From the NCBI GenBank assembly GCA_963978545.1, contig OZ021722.1, forward strand, positions 11,995,401-12,059,400: a stretch of 64,000 nt of DNA. The letters run 5' to 3'. Positions within the stretch are counted from its first letter, which is position 1, and each line of letters opens with the position of its first letter. The position numbers and the translations under genes were made by a program. The DNA comes from Linyphia triangularis (lineage: Eukaryota; Arthropoda; Arachnida; Araneae; Linyphiidae). The notes beneath the pieces were generated by a model. It worked only from the letters and a program-made list of their open reading frames with translations, did no database searches and was not told where the DNA came from. Shown one piece after another: positions 34,830 through 48,404 of the stretch.

Positions 34830-35950
34830 CATAATAATAATAATAAAAAAAAACTAGTTGTGTTGCCTTTAAATTTCTTTCTTGAACATATGTTACTGAC
34901 ATTATGCCAGTTGTTAAATATCACATGCTTCAAAGCTAAATATCACATCTTTCAGACATTGTGGCCGAAAAAATAAGGCATTGACAGACTGACGTCCCCT
35001 CTAAAAATAACAGGTAAAGTCAATCTTCCCGCCGATGCCCGATAAACGAAGCTTCTACTGCATTTAAGAGGAAAAGAAGTCTCCACAATCTCCCCATGAA
35101 ACTCTACCATCCCTCTTCCTGTCAAAGAACTTAAACCCATCCATAGGTGCAAGCACCCAATAAACAACCAGGAACACAAAGCGTTCGACACCGGGCTTCT
35201 CCACATTTGTCAACCCCCCCTCTCTCCACAGCAAAAAGGTGAAGCCCGCAGAAAAGACAATTAATAAAGAGTAATCTGAAGCAGTGGGGGTGTAGGGACT
35301 GACAGACAATGCATCCAGTCGTCTGCCTGAACGATGATGAACGATACTCCTCAACTCGGATATCGTAATTACGGCGAGTGCCTTTTCCTACCCCCTCATA
35401 CCCCCAACCGGTCCAATAATCATTTTTAAAAGAATCCTGTATGTGCCGTCATTTTTATACACATATATCTATACATCGCCCCTTTTATGCTACATCTATA
35501 GATCGCCTTTTATAGCTATATGTCGCTTCTTTTAGCCTAGATGCACTGTGTATATAGATCGCCTTTATGCTGCTGGGTTTATATAGTTCTTTATGCTATT
35601 GCTTTGAGGAAGGGGGAGGGGAGGAGAGGGGGGGGGGAGTCTTTCGCCATGCACAAAATGGTGAGGACCAGAAAGATAAAAGTTGTCATTTCTGACCCTC
35701 CTCGTCTTCTTTTAAATAAAAGTGGTTCGGTGTCTGTGTGTGCTGTCAGAACGTGCGTGTGTGTCTGCTCATGGTTCGACTTATTCTGTGCTCTTAATGG
35801 CCCTTTTTTTTTAATGCCTTTGTTTGCAAGTATAATGGAATGGTTCTGGGGTTTGCGAGGGGGGGCTTTTTGTCCCTTATGGAGTGCTTATTGTTTCGGT
35901 GAGATTTATTGCGCCAATGAATGTAAAGTGAGTGGGTGGAATTGCGTTGG
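34830..35950. other. Unique region with C-rich to G-rich flip
   Basis: 34950-35440 is C-rich on the + strand; 35590-35950 is G- and T-rich, with G runs near 35630 and 35861. Between them, 35455-35600 has a degenerate ~30-bp repeat of the type CTATAGATCGCCTTTTAT. Frames of 84-139 codons on both strands fit the skew and show no domain. Candidate bidirectional regulatory site. Confidence 0.4.
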
Positions 35951-37260
35951 ATTCTTCTGAAACGTCTTGGAGTGTGGGTATTTTTAAAAAGTGTAAAGCC
36001 TCAAGCCATGTTATGGTTCAGGTTTGCTTATATCGCCGCCAATGCCTGAGCATAAGTCTGTGGTCAATAGTTTCAATATAAAGCTGGATTGTAGATGTCT
36101 ACCAGAACTTGAGAAGAATTCAAAAGTAAACCGAGTGGTCATCAGTGCACACGTTTTTGGTGCTTAGAAGAATTTTTCTTTTTAATCATCGGTACCAGAG
36201 GTTGCTAGAGTTAGTGTTTGGCTATTACTTTGGCCAAGTAACAATACCGTCAACATGCTTCTTCCCTGAGAAAACAATCCTGTATCAATATTAGCAAATT
36301 TGTTTTAAACACTTAAGAGACATAAATGACCACCATCAGTTTTTACTGATCGAATTTCTAATTGACTCAAGTGAAAAGCTACAATTTTTTAGAATTCATC
36401 GACAATTAAATGCAAATTAAAATTTTAAAGAGCAGTTGCAGCAGTATCTATTAATTTTTTTTTTTTATCATTGTCAAGGGATTTGCAAAACTATAACCAG
36501 CGTCTAATTTCCAATTTAAAAAAATGCGGGAGAACTTTTTCATCTTAATTGTCTTTCAATAAATATCCCGTAACTGTTATGTATCAGTTCATGCAATTTT
36601 AAATAGAGTTTACAAATATTTAAATTTTTTCGATTGAGCTCGGCAACTATACCCATCACTGACTTTTAAAGTTTCTACGCTAGTCCTAGTGTCCTCCAAT
36701 TGAAACATAAAACTTTAACTGCTGTTTCTTCTTCTGAAGGAAATCAACAACCCGATTCCATACGTAAAATAATACCTTACGACCAAAGTTAGGTTACTTA
36801 ACGACCTATTTATTAAGTAATTTTTATTTGCGAAAGCGTTTCGCTACTGAGCTTACATCTTTTGGTAAACTGTCAACTTTCCAGGGTTATATAATTTATA
36901 ACACGCTTCGTATTATGATAAGTCATGCTTTGGTGACCCACCGCAGTCTGGGATAAGTCCGTGCCATCGCACGCCCATCCAGCGTGTTAACTTGTTACCA
37001 CCTGTTTACTAGATGGAAAAACAACGCATATCCTGAGATTATGAATGTCCTTGTCCCGGTTCTCGTCGGTCCATCTGTCGCATTTGTTGTTATTTATCAC
37101 TTTGCTTCAGAATATCTACCATCAGTGGCGGTACCCTGGGGGGGGGAAATGGGAAGGGAGAGAGTTTGTGAGATTTTAGTGTTTGAAGCGGCTATATCGT
37201 CAAAAATGTGCATTCCCGGTACTTCTTGGCACTTAACCCCGAAGTGATTTAGTTAGGTTC
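35951..37260. other. Intergenic DNA with unique block 36900-37250
   Basis: The first 950 bp are ordinary. At 36900-37250 the sequence is more balanced. An 87-codon frame (+, 36984-37247) includes a hydrophobic segment around residues 20-42 (VLVPVLVGPSVAFVVIYHF). I cannot match it to a family and its second half reads through a G9 run, so it is probably chance. Confidence 0.3.
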
Positions 37261-38230
37261 CCTTACCGACCCGCAATTGGTCTTTTTTTCTGTTTATATC
37301 TTTAATGTTATTAACATATTTGATTGACCACACTCAAAATTAATCTTTTTTTTTTTTACAAAACAACGAATAAAACAAAATCGTCGATATTGAGATGTTG
37401 TGACTTAGAAGCCGGTGGTTAACTATTTGCTGAGAGGCAGTTTTCCAATTTTAGCGCACTTACTATTTCTTTTCAGGGGTCGCATTCGCCCTAAAATTCC
37501 TAATGTTCCTTAAGTTTTTGTTTCTCCCTAAAATTGTGCTTACATTTTTCAATGATTCCTATAAAAATTAAAACCCTGTGAAAAAAAAAAAAAAACCGAT
37601 ATTCCTCCAGATAAGAAAAGTGGATTTAATTAAATTCGCATGTTTGTAAAAATAGTATAATCGTTTAATTGTATAACTGTTATTTTGCTAAAAAAAATAA
37701 GATCAAGTAAAAAAAAAAAATTTGATGGCATTTTTTTTTAATGCCTTGAGCACACAAACTTAAAAAAAAAAAAAAAAAAAATATCGGTAACGTTTAAAAT
37801 TTATATTTCCTCTTCGTTTCAGTAAGACGGAAATGAATTGAAGATACTCACCTTCGACCATTCCTTTGTCGATATTTTATCGAAGTTCGCAATTCAATTT
37901 CCTGCTGTGAAGAGTCCGCCCCCCCCTCCCCCCACCGAAAATATTAAATAAAACAACGAATGATATATAAAAAGAAACACAAGGTATTATTTCACAGAAT
38001 CTCTTCGTCATCCGCTTTAGATCTCTTACTTTTTTTTCTTCTTTTCTTCCTCTCATCTTCTCTTTATTGGAGGTTTAAGAAAACAGGATGAGTGGAAAGG
38101 TTGGCTTTTATTGAACATCGATTTATGATTTTAGGATGTTTTTTTTTTCTTCTTCTAATATTGCAGTTTCTGAAAAGGAAAAATGGTTTGTTGTTTTTTG
38201 TACTTTCTTTGTTTTCACTTAGTTTTAAAA
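37261..38230. other. AT-rich DNA around a hAT fragment
   Basis: Apart from the fragment at 37474-37625, this holds A- and T-runs, a C-run near 37919-37933 and TTCTTC-rich sequence near 38030. No gene. Confidence 0.5.
37474..37625. mobile_element. hAT-like element, GGGTCGCATTCGCCC family, 5' fragment
   Basis: CAGGGGTCGCATTCGCCC followed by TAAAATTCCTAATGTTCC aligns with the two other copies. No right end is present. Confidence 0.75.
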
Positions 38231-39170
38231 ATTGTTCATAATTTAGTATAAATTACCAATCAACGGAAATGATTTGTCCGTCCTGTCATTACTGCAAAAA
38301 AAAAAGAAAGAATTATCTCTAATAAATAGACTACTTACTGATAAGTAGACTTGCTTGGTTAAAAAAATGTTGATAATTTAGTAGAAGTTACAATTCTCCG
38401 GAAAGGATATTTTTCGTCCCTCATCACTACAAAATGATAATAAAAAAGAATAAATTATCTCTAACAAATTGACTACCTGATACTCTAATAAAAAAGAAAG
38501 AATTATATCTAATAAATAGACTACTTATTAATAAGTATACTTGCTTAGTTTAAAAAATGTTGATAATTTAGTACAAATTAGAAATCTCCGGAAAGGATAT
38601 TTTTCGTCCCCTTATCACTACAAAATAATATTAATAAAAAAGAATAAATTATCTCTAATAAATAGACTGCTTAATATTCTAATAAAAAAGAAAGAATTTT
38701 CTCTAATAAATAGTTTACTTTATACTCTAATAAATAGACTTGCTTGGTTTTAAAAATGTTGATAATTTAGTACAAATTACCAATCTCCGGAAAGGATATT
38801 TTTCGTCTCCTCATTATACAAAATAATAGTAAAAAAAGAAAGATTTATCTCTAATAAATTGACTACAATTTAATGCTACTAGCATCCAATTATTATTTTG
38901 TCTCTTTACTTTGTTGTTGAACACAATTTAAATTATCGACCTCTTTCAACTATTTTCTTAATTATATTTGTGTATTAAATATTTAAAACTATTTATGTTT
39001 TTTCTTCGTTTAAAAGTTGTTGATAATTTAGTACAAATTTCCAATTTCCGGAAAGCATATTTGTACTCCCCCTCATTACTACACATTGATGTGAATTATA
39101 AAAAAAAAAAAAAAAATAAAAAAAAAAAAAAAAAAAAACCTTTCTCTAATAAATTGACTACAATTTGATG
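38231..39170. repeat. Diverged tandem repeats, five copies
   Basis: The phrase GTTGATAATTTAGTACAAATT, then TCTCCGGAAAGGATATTT, recurs at 38233, 38369, 38559, 38758 and 39019. Intervals are filled with ATTATCTCTAATAAATAGACTAC sequence in variable number, so spacing ranges from ~136 to ~260 bp. An A-run block lies at 39101-39138. Frames across it are by-products. Confidence 0.85.
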
Positions 39171-39889
39171 CTCCCAGTATTAAATCTTATTTTTTATTTT
39201 TCTATCTTTATTATTTTGTTTAATATAATTTTTCAAATATTTAAAAAAAAAAAATTATATTTGTCTATTTAAGTATCACTATGAGAAGAAATTTTCCGTA
39301 TAAAAACCTCAGATAATTAAAGCTTGGTGTAACTAAGCATAAGTAACTAATAAAATGTTTCTTTTAACTCTTCGATAAATATTAAAAAAACAAAAACAAT
39401 CTTGCATGATTTTATGACAATTTTTGACAAAACATCTCAAATAAATCGTCTCTTAAAATTTCAATGAAATACTTATTAATTAGTTTGGAATATATATATA
39501 TCTTGATTTGTTGGTGACCTGTATGGCTGCTCTACTATCAAATAGAATATATGTGATGTAGAAAATGATCCTAAACGTAACTAACTGGTTTTTTCTCGTG
39601 ACTTTCTTATGTCCATGATGCTAGGTTCAATTCCAGTTAGATTAGAACATTTATTATGATTCAGAACCAGTTGTAACCTACGTTTTTAGCTAGTTACCTT
39701 CACTAATTTATAAAGTAACTTGAAAACTCTAAGTAATATTTGCAATAATTAACAAATATTACTCAAAATTAATATTACTCAACTGTTTAGATCATTTAAA
39801 CAGTTGAGAGTTCTTTCTAGAAAAATAACAAAACTCCAGATGATCTTTCCCCTAATTTAAAACACAGCATCGCAATTAAAACCAGAAAT
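39171..39889. other. AT-rich intergenic DNA
   Basis: No gene. CAACTGTTTAGATCATTTAAACAGTTG at 39780-39806 is a short palindrome with 10-bp arms. Confidence 0.5.
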
Positions 39890-40640
39890 ATTTATATTCT
39901 CATCCACTACGAGCAGAGACGGCTCAATTTCCTCAAGACAAAACGACAAAACCTTCAAAACGGCAAACTCGATAAAGCGAAATCTATAATTAAACTCATC
40001 CCCATTTGCCATCGCTCGAACGACTTCATACATAGCAAATACGCAAATCCCTTTAAAACGAAGTCACAAACCCAATTACAACAATAACTTAAAATCCATT
40101 CCCCGTAAATCGCAGGTGATCACCCAAGATTCGCCATTTGAAAAAAACAACCAACAACATCAGCAGCATTCCATTCGTTCTCCACGACACCCTATAATCT
40201 CCGAGTCACTGTTTGATGGCTCCACAGCGGCTCCATGGAGACTAAATATTTACCGATGCCTTTATTATGCAGATGGGAGGTTAATTACGTGAAAGGATGA
40301 AGACTTTTACTGCTGGGATGGTAACGGGGACGAAATGGAGCATGTCAGCGAACACAACGAGAGTGAAGGAATATAGAAAGAAAGAAAAGAAAAAAAAAAA
40401 AGAAGCGGTAATTCAGCCAAATGCAGAGGGGGGGGGGGGGGGCTAATCGTGTTACTTGTGGCCCGCTTCACATTGATCTGGACCGATGGTGACGCTTCGG
40501 ACCTATGCTTTATGAAGCGGCAGTAACGGTTCCGCTCGGTCGACGGAACCTTCATAACCTTTGGTGGAGGTCTCAGCCAGGTAGGAAGCAAAACGGCATT
40601 AGTCAATGTTTTGTGGATTTTCAGTTGTGGAGCTTGTTTA
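39890..40640. other. Unique patch, C-rich to G-rich flip near 40.2 kb
   Basis: 39890-40200 is rich in A and C on the + strand; from about 40265 to 40440 it is purine-rich, ending in a run of 14 G. A hairpin GGTTCCG-N9-CGGAACC is at 40528-40550. The 112-codon minus frame is Pro/Ser-rich and spans the poly-G, so I reject it. Candidate regulatory DNA. Confidence 0.4.
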
Positions 40641-40837
40641 GTCACCTCTTCTGTAAGATCTGCTCACCGTATTGAAGTATTCTGTGAAATTATTCAGAGT
40701 TACATGCAGACTATTCTCCTGAGAAGAAGAAATTGCTACTTTTTTTTCTTCTTTTTTTCATTTATTGGCGCCAAGTAGGTTAGGTATCCAATCGTTTTAC
40801 GGCTAATTATCTTGAATGACGCTTTTAATTAGAAAAA

Positions 40838-41475
40838 TCTTTTGGGAAGATAGTTTTCTAAATAGGTTAAACTATTTTGAATTAATCTTAATAGTTAAAA
40901 TTGATTTAAGAACAATAGGTTAACTATTAGGAAGGTGGTTCCTTAATAGTTCAACCAATTTAGCAACCATCTTCCTAAATAGGTTTAGGCACGTGCTTGC
41001 GAATTCAAGGTATATGACAAGGATAATTCATTCAGGGCCCTCCGTGGCGCATCTACATAGACCAATTTGATATAGTCCGAGATTATTTGTTAGTGGTTTT
41101 AGTATGTTGGCCCAGTAAGGTGGTTATAGATTGACAGGTCTTTGACAAGGCTTTGGCTTGCTCCCCCAAAGGCATAGCATTTGAGAATGAAGAACACATG
41201 TAGCATCTCGAATGGCCTTTCAATTAAAAAAATTGTTTGAGAAGATGGTTCCTAACTTGGTTAAACGAGTAGCAGGTATATGTTCGCGAATTTAAGGAAT
41301 ATGATAATTCATACTGAGCACTCCGGAGTGCATCGACATAGATTTATTTAATATAGTCCTAGACTACTTGCTAATGGCTTCAATATGATGGCTTAGCAAG
41401 GTTATAGATTGACCAGTCTTTGGCTTGCCCCACCAGAGGCAGGACTTATGAGAATGAAGACACAACTCTTACACA
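40838..41475. repeat. Diverged tandem duplication, ~390-bp period
   Basis: GAAAAATCTTTTGGGAAGAT at 40832 aligns with the block from 41229. Matching later phrases include CGAATTCAAGGTATATGA/CGAATTTAAGGAATATGA, ATAGTCC.AGA.TA.TTG and GGTTATAGATTGAC.GGTCTTTG. Identity is moderate. Unit 1 has an extra palindromic block around 40930-40980 (GGAAGGTGGTT/AACCATCTTCC). Confidence 0.75.
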
Positions 41476-44093
41476 TTACTTGATTTACCCTTTCTCATAG
41501 TATGAAGTACATCAGAACCTCCGTGAATTCGCATTTTGCATAGCAGAAACTCATCTAAACTAGCTATAATATCCTAATTTTTACTTATTCAACATACAAC
41601 TGTCTGCAGATAACAGTTAACATAGAGAAAGTGTAACCAGATAACAGTCGGCATGTTTAATATTACCTGAGTGTGTGTGACATTTTGCAATACTAGCGTG
41701 CATTATAAACTCTTGCTTATAACTAATTTGCTGTAGAACAACTACGACATTATGTTTTGTACCTGAAACAAATAAGATTATATACTTAAAGCGTGTTTAT
41801 CAAGTTTAAAAAGTAGAGTCGCAAATTTCATAGAGCCACAATTAAAGATTTCACGAATTTTGTTCCCTCCAAAAGCAATGGATCTCCTCATATGCGCTGG
41901 ACTCCATTAACCAACCCCATTCTTTAAAAAAATTTGCTTGAAGGCTGTAACAGAGCTGCCTTGATTGGCATTTTGTTTTCCTGGATCAACTGATTCAAGA
42001 GATAAGAGTATGCAATGAAAAGCTTGCATCAAGCCGAAGAAGGCTCACCGTGGAATTATTTTTCCATAAGTACTTCAAGCATACTTCGATAAAAAAAAAA
42101 CATATAGTTATAAATTGCGTTATTAACACAGCACGCAAAGAAAAGTTTCCGAATGTCATAGATGGGGCAGTAATAAACACTACCCTTCAATTTCGCATAA
42201 TGATCATTTCCAGACAGTATTCATATCCCTGAATTTCCATTCGAAGTATCCGAAACGAATGCAATCTGCAGACTTGTACCTCTTGTCCTCCGCGCGCGCG
42301 TGCCTCAGTTCTGCATTTAAGTGTGGAGATCCGGAAGGGAGCTTTGAAAGCAGTGACTTTTAGCGGAACGAAGGGAATTTGCATGGGAAAACAATAACGA
42401 AGACTTAGTCCTGGCTCCCCATTATTGAAATGAGAAGAAATGCAAGGTATTATTGGAACTTGTCCACTAACCACCTGAACAAAGGAGGGAATATTTATTT
42501 TGTTTTTCCCTTTTAAGGGAAATGAATGTTTTAAAACCGAAAGTTGGGTATGCAATGAAGGTTTTTTTAAGAAAAAAATTGCGCTGTTATTTAAATATTC
42601 TTAAAAACGAATCGAAAGTTATTCCAGTGAAGAATGAAAGAATAAAAAATCAAAGTTTTAAAAACTTAAGCTTGGTATTTTTGTTGGGGTAACGGTATCG
42701 AAATTTCGTAATAAATAGTTGTTGTTATTATTATAAAGTGGGTCACTGAAATTTTGATAGATTTTGGATATAATGCCTGTTTGTTTCGAACCGGCCTAAT
42801 GAAGACATCGAAAAAGTCTCCAAAAATTTTCTGCCAAGTATAGTAATTATTTTTTTATACATCCCAAAACAAAAATACCATTCCAGCTTAAAGTTTGTCT
42901 ATGCGGCCTATACTTTGATACTAAAAATAAGTGTTTCTCTAAACAATTATTTGAAATCTGAGTATGTTAGTATTATGTTGCGTGATGCAGAAAATGATAG
43001 TCCAACTACAGTATTTGATTTCTCGACTTCGAGGGATAATGCAATACTAAAAGTTATTCAATCATCAGAACGGGTGCCTTTATCACACAACCCTACTGAA
43101 TGTATTCCTAATTACAAATTGTATGTAAAGTAAAAGACTTCTAATGCGTTTTTATGTGCATCATGATTTGTCACATATTTAATTTTGAAAAAGAGCTACA
43201 GCTATTTATTCTCTTGCCGAGACAAAACACTCCTTCCCAATTAAAAACCCAACCATCAATGCCACAAAAGGGCGATGATCAGATACAAAATACCATCCTT
43301 CCCTACCCCCCGCTAAATGCCGATCCGAATCGACAATTAATTGCAGGAGAGACCATATGAAAATGAGAACCTTTAATAAATACGAAAATGCGACTCGGAA
43401 CTTCGGAAAGCATCATCATTTGCCATCAAATAATTTGCCTAAAATTTGCATGAATAATCGCCCCCAGTCCGACATTAGACGCATCAGGCTCCTTTTAAAG
43501 ATTTTCTCCCCACACACACCAAAGATCGTCATTAGAAGAAGGCAGACCGAGATCATGGGATTTGAGGCCCACTGAGTGTCAATTTCGCTATGGCCAGGAC
43601 CATTAGTGAGGCCAAGTCATCAGGACCACCGATTCCCCCAAGTTGTACCGAAGATGGAAGTTAACGCTAATATCCTGGATAATTGAGATTCCTACCTCTT
43701 CGCGTCTGGCGGAACACAATGCTTATTTAAATGACACCCGAAGTTTCGATCGCCTAAAAACGCAAGGAAATACTTACAGATTATTATGTACCGTGCCATG
43801 AATGGTAAATTCTGTCATGGATTTCGCATTCAAATGAAGAACTCACCAAGGACTAAAACGGCCCAAATTTTGAATCGTAATTATCGAGGAAGACTGTTAA
43901 GAAAGTGTAGGTCGTTCATTTTTACGATATAATTAAGAGCTGCAGGTTTTGACTTTGCTTTTGTTCTAAAGGACGCTCTAATTTATTTTTATTGTTTTAA
44001 AAATTAATTATATGTAAACTTGACCCTTCGATTCTGAAGATATAAAATATACTCATAGCCTGACATATCGGTCTGGTATTTAAAGGAACTAAT
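41476..44093. other. Long unique, mostly AT-rich stretch
   Basis: No supported gene. Short frames (60-122 codons) lie at 41995-43575 on both strands with no recognisable domains. A (CG)5-type run is near 42292. 43200-43700 is more balanced and C-rich and could be regulatory. I cannot exclude a small exon here. Confidence 0.35.
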
Positions 44094-44097
44094 TATA

Positions 44098-44340
44098 CAG
44101 GGTTATTCAGAACTCCCTCTCTGGTTTCGAAGCGCTATAGTAAAAAAAACAAGACTAAAACTAGAAAAAATAAGAACATTTGAAGTAATACAGAAACAGT
44201 TTAAGATTTATTTACATAGCTTACAAGTGTTCTATGTTTAAACGCTTGGTCACATGGCATACATCAAGGCGTTAGTCCAGTTCCTGACGAAAAGTCCAGT
44301 TCTTGCTTCTAAACCCGGGAGGGAATTCTGAATAACCATG
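44098..44340. mobile_element. Tc1/mariner-like MITE, 243 bp
   Basis: CAGGGTTATTCAGAACTCCC at the left is the complement of GGGAATTCTGAATAACCATG at the right with two mismatches; pairing extends to ~37 bp (GGTTTCGAAGC/GCTTCTAAACC). TATA flanks both ends, consistent with a TA target duplication. No coding capacity. Confidence 0.88.
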
Positions 44341-44492
44341 TATAAATAAAACCATGGGTAAAGTGTATATATATATTAAAAAAAAAAAAAATTTCATTTC
44401 GGTTTTGTATCATATTTAAAGAATGTCAATCATGGCAGGTTCTCAGAAAAAGTTTCTATCTTTGCTATGAAACTTTCAGCTGATGACTATGA

Positions 44493-44890
44493 CAGGGTTC
44501 CCACGGTCATTGAAAGTCATTAAAAGTGCATAATATTTTTGAACTTATTTTCAATGCCCTGAAAGTGGTTGAAAATGCTTAGAGGTGCTTAAAAGCCCTT
44601 GAAACTGCTTAGAGGTTCTTAAAAATCCTTAATTTTTGCAGATGTTGTGCGGCCAACTACAAAATTTATAAAAAATACAACTCGGACTTGCTGTCCCCGC
44701 GTGACTGCCACTTATCTGCACCATATCGAAATTTTCTGACATATTTGTATTACGCATCCACCAACTTGTAATTTTTTTGGTAGAATATACTTCATTAAAA
44801 ATTTATATACAGACATGTTGCTTAAAAACAAATTTTTAAAGGTCCTTAAAAGTCATTGATTTTTATTCTGTGATTTGAGTGGGAACCCTG
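44493..44890. mobile_element. hAT element, CAGGGTTCCCACGG family, best-preserved copy
   Basis: Complete termini CAGGGTTCCCACGG and GAGTGGGAACCCTG, with 398 bp between. Subterminal CTTAAAA and CTTGAAA motifs are repeated and may be transposase-binding sites. I see no matching 8-bp flanks, so the target duplication has decayed or the element recombined. Confidence 0.9.
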
Positions 44891-46190
44891 AATGTTCAAA
44901 TGACTGATATTAACTCTATTGTTTACGTGGAATATCCATCTCCGAATCTTTTCTGCTGTTGACAGCAAAAACTAATAATAAAAAGAACCATCCCTAATTT
45001 GACCATTAGATAAAAGGTTCTATAGCTCCTTAAATTATACGCAGAGTTGCACCCCTTCCTTTCGACATCCCTAAACTTTTACCACAATTCAGGTGGCTAG
45101 TGGACAAATTTATCCCCATCCAAAATAATTCAAATATTAATTCCAATCTTGTGCTCTCAATATCGAATTACTTTGCAACAAACAACTCTCAAAATTTTTG
45201 TGAGAGATATGCCGAATGCAGTTTACTTCTGCTTATTTACAGGTCCACCTTTTATATATTCCCCATTACCTACATCAAGAAAAACGACGACAACTTACAC
45301 TACAGGTAAAAAAAACAAAAAAAAACAGAAAGCCTCCGCTCTCTCTCTCTGTCTCTCACTCAACTCCACCCTGAAAACCGAACCTGTCCAAACACAAAAC
45401 TCTCATTTTCCAATTCCCATCGAGGAGGACACTCACCCACTTAAGAAATCACCCCAAGCAAAATGGTATAACAAAACTCACCCAACCGAACTCCTTTTCC
45501 TCAACAAACTTTTACAACCGACCCCCCTCCTCTTGTCATCACAGAGGGCCTTTTGCATAACCGACTTTAGATCATCCCTGTCAAGACCTGTCAACCTCGC
45601 CATTTACATGAAAATCGGCCCTCGTCTCGTTACGTAGAAAGGGTGGTCATCCTCCTTTTCTCTCCAATGATGATAGCCAGACATACTCCTCCCCCCCTCT
45701 CCCCTATGAATAACATCTCCCATCCACAAACCAACCAACCGCGTAATATGATTATGCAAGTGGCCCCCCTCTTGCACTAAAACTAATAAGGACGAATTTT
45801 ATTCAATTGTCGCGAGGGGGGACGACGTAACCAGATGAAATGTTATACTAAGTCTCCCCCCCCCCCTTCCTTTTTCGAATGAAAAGGGGGTCGTCTTCCA
45901 CCCAAGCGACTTTGCGTGAAATCTTGTCGTCGCGTGAGAACTTTTATGCTGAAGGGTTGGGGTGTTTATGCATGCGACGAACGATTCTGAATGATGGTTG
46001 GACTCTCTGGGACAATATCGGGTGTAAAATCAGTGGCGCAACTGTTTGTTGTGGGCCCAGGCGGAACAAGATACAAATGGCTGGATCTGAATTTGTTTGT
46101 ATTGTGGTGTCTATTCTGCGCAGAAACCTTACTCTATGAAAATGGACCGAGAGGAGGTTGTAAGTATTGGTCCTCTCATCGAGCATCGTT
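44891..46190. other. Unique region with C-rich to G-rich flip near 45.88 kb
   Basis: 44990-45880 is strongly C-rich on the + strand with a C11 run at 45856; from 45885 to 46180 it is G- and T-rich. A 162-codon plus frame (45149-45637) is rich in Pro, Ser, Thr and Lys as the skew predicts and shows no domain. Candidate bidirectional regulatory site. Confidence 0.4.
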
Positions 46191-46519
46191 CTGAATTTTT
46201 TTTTTATCGAATGTAGTGGAATGCTACTCGATTTACTGGTCTGCCGAGGGAAAAGTGGCCGAAGTTATTAAAAAAATTCGACTATGAATGAGTTGAAACT
46301 AAATCCGGTATCCAAGTATGTTATAACTTTCCAAATAATGGGTGTTCTCCTTATTTGGTAACCGACCGCTCTTTAATTTTCAGTGAGGAAGGGTATGTTT
46401 AGGTTTCCAGTTATTATTTGGTGCTTGGAAGAAACTTCAGTTTCTTAAAAGATATGAAATGATTTTGTAAATTTTTTGTTGACTTACCTGCTAAAAGGTT
46501 CACAGCAAATGCTGTAGTT

Positions 46520-46612
<93 letters not shown>

Positions 46613-47330
46613 GGAATTTCGAAGAAAGCGAGTTCTTATTGCACTCTCTTAATGAACAATCATTAAAATATTTCATTTTGAAACACTAATTTTACTCATA
46701 AAAATTATCTCGATAACCCACTTAATGCGGAATTCAAAATTGAAAACTTATCTACGCATACAATAAGTAATTATAAGGATTTTTTTTTTTTTTTTTAGAA
46801 CACCAATTTTAATAGAAGGAACACACCTCACTTTTCCAACGTTAATTATAAAATTACCAATGTTTATCTGCGGTGGCCAACTTCTTTTTATCACATCCTT
46901 TCAAACCCACGATCATTAAAAAAGAATTTAGTCTCTTTTATCTACGTAGGTTGTTATCACTGAACGCGAAATCCCATCTTGCCACTAATAATAATGAGTC
47001 TAAAAATTAATTCAAAAATAACAGTCAAGGAGAAGAACGACACGCAAAAAAATGAATCATTCTTAATCGTTTCGCAAGATGTTTCCCTAATCGTACAAAG
47101 ACTACTTCTGTATCTACCTCATTTTTTTGTTGTCCTACTCTGCACATCTTTCACATTTTTTTTCTCTCTCTCTCTCTCTCTCTTTTCCTTTATCAAAGTG
47201 CGAACAAAAAGTTGCCAGCATCCCTCCCTCCCTCCTTCCCCTCAGTTAATTGTATTATCCTAATTTCACCCTTCTAATTAAATAACGCGTAATTAAGGAA
47301 AAAGCTCTTCCCCCTTCTCCCTTCCTACTC
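46191..47330. other. AT-rich DNA with simple repeats
   Basis: Contains the (TA)n tract at 46523-46605, a T18 run near 46781 and a CT repeat at 47167-47186. No gene. Confidence 0.5.
46523..46605. repeat. (TA)n microsatellite
   Basis: About 41 perfect AT units, among the longest simple repeats in the window. Confidence 0.97.
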
Positions 47331-47620
47331 CCGACTATCTCATAATGGAATATCAAAAACCATTAGTGCGACCGCTAATTTCATTGTTACAGGGATTAAT
47401 TCCAAAACAATAGATGATTATTATTGTTATTTCACTCATCCCTCACCTTTTTGGAGGCGACGCGGAGGTGCCAGAAAAAATGGCTGCGAAAAATTAAAAT
47501 CTAGATTAGTTATTCATAAAGTAGCCATCTTACTCGGAGCTCTCTTAATAGTCTTTCTTCGTACTAATAGCTGTTTCATTTTAATTGGCGGTGTTTATTT
47601 TTAACCCATCTTGCTTTCCT
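47331..47620. promoter_or_regulatory. Candidate conserved non-coding element
   Basis: Unique, balanced sequence with many TAAT/ATTA cores (homeodomain-like), including GCGACCGCTAATTTCATTG and GATTAGTTATTCATAAAG, and GGAGGCGACGCGGAGG between. It looks like developmental enhancer sequence. This is an impression from composition and motif content; no alignment was possible. Confidence 0.25.
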
Positions 47621-48404
47621 TCGTTATCATGTCTGCGAGTTTGTTATCTCACGGATATTTCTACTCTACTGTAATGACACATATTTCGTGTTAATTTGCT
47701 TTGTATCTTAACCCTTGGTTAGTCTTGCTGTTGTCAAATGCCCCCCACAATCAATACCTCAATAGATGGTAGCCGTTACAGATCTCAATAGATAGCAGGC
47801 CATGATCAAAGACTTCTCACAGTTTTTTTTTCTTTTTCTTCAAATGATTTTAAAAATATTTTTAATTTTTACTTTATTCTGTACAATAATGTTGTGTTTT
47901 AATTAAAATACCCACTTTGATATTTGGTCACGAATTTAATGGTATGCACGAAAATTTGGGGGACATTTGCGCGCCTAAACCAAGGAATAATCGGGGTAAT
48001 CAAACTTTCAGTGTCATAGGTTTTGGTTGGTTGTTTGGTACGCTCAACGACCTATTTTTATGCTCAATGACGGCTAATCAAGATCGGGGCCTACAGCTTA
48101 GCGTGGATTCCGAACCACTACGAACATCCACTCCTAACCCGAAATTCGAAACCTGCACATCTGGCATGCGAGGCAAGAAGTTAAAAGATTTTGGAATTTG
48201 ATCGTGAATGTTCACATGTTTTATAGGAAGCGGTATTCTTCGATGTGCATTTCATTTGATGTAGTTTGAAATATACTCAATGGAATAGTAATATTCTTAG
48301 GATTCATTGTCACTGAAAAGCATCGTCAATATTAAACTGCGATGTTAATACTACGCGGGCGTCTAAAGGTTAAATTGCGCTGTAAGACATTACCGAATCT
48401 TCGT
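47621..48404. other. Intergenic DNA
   Basis: A 94-codon plus frame (47917-48201) is unusually free of low complexity but matches nothing I know. No splice or promoter context supports it. Confidence 0.4.

Noticed and set aside
36984..37247. 87-codon frame with a hydrophobic segment as a membrane protein
   Set aside because: The second half reads through a G9 run, the product matches nothing known to me, and there is no splice or promoter context.
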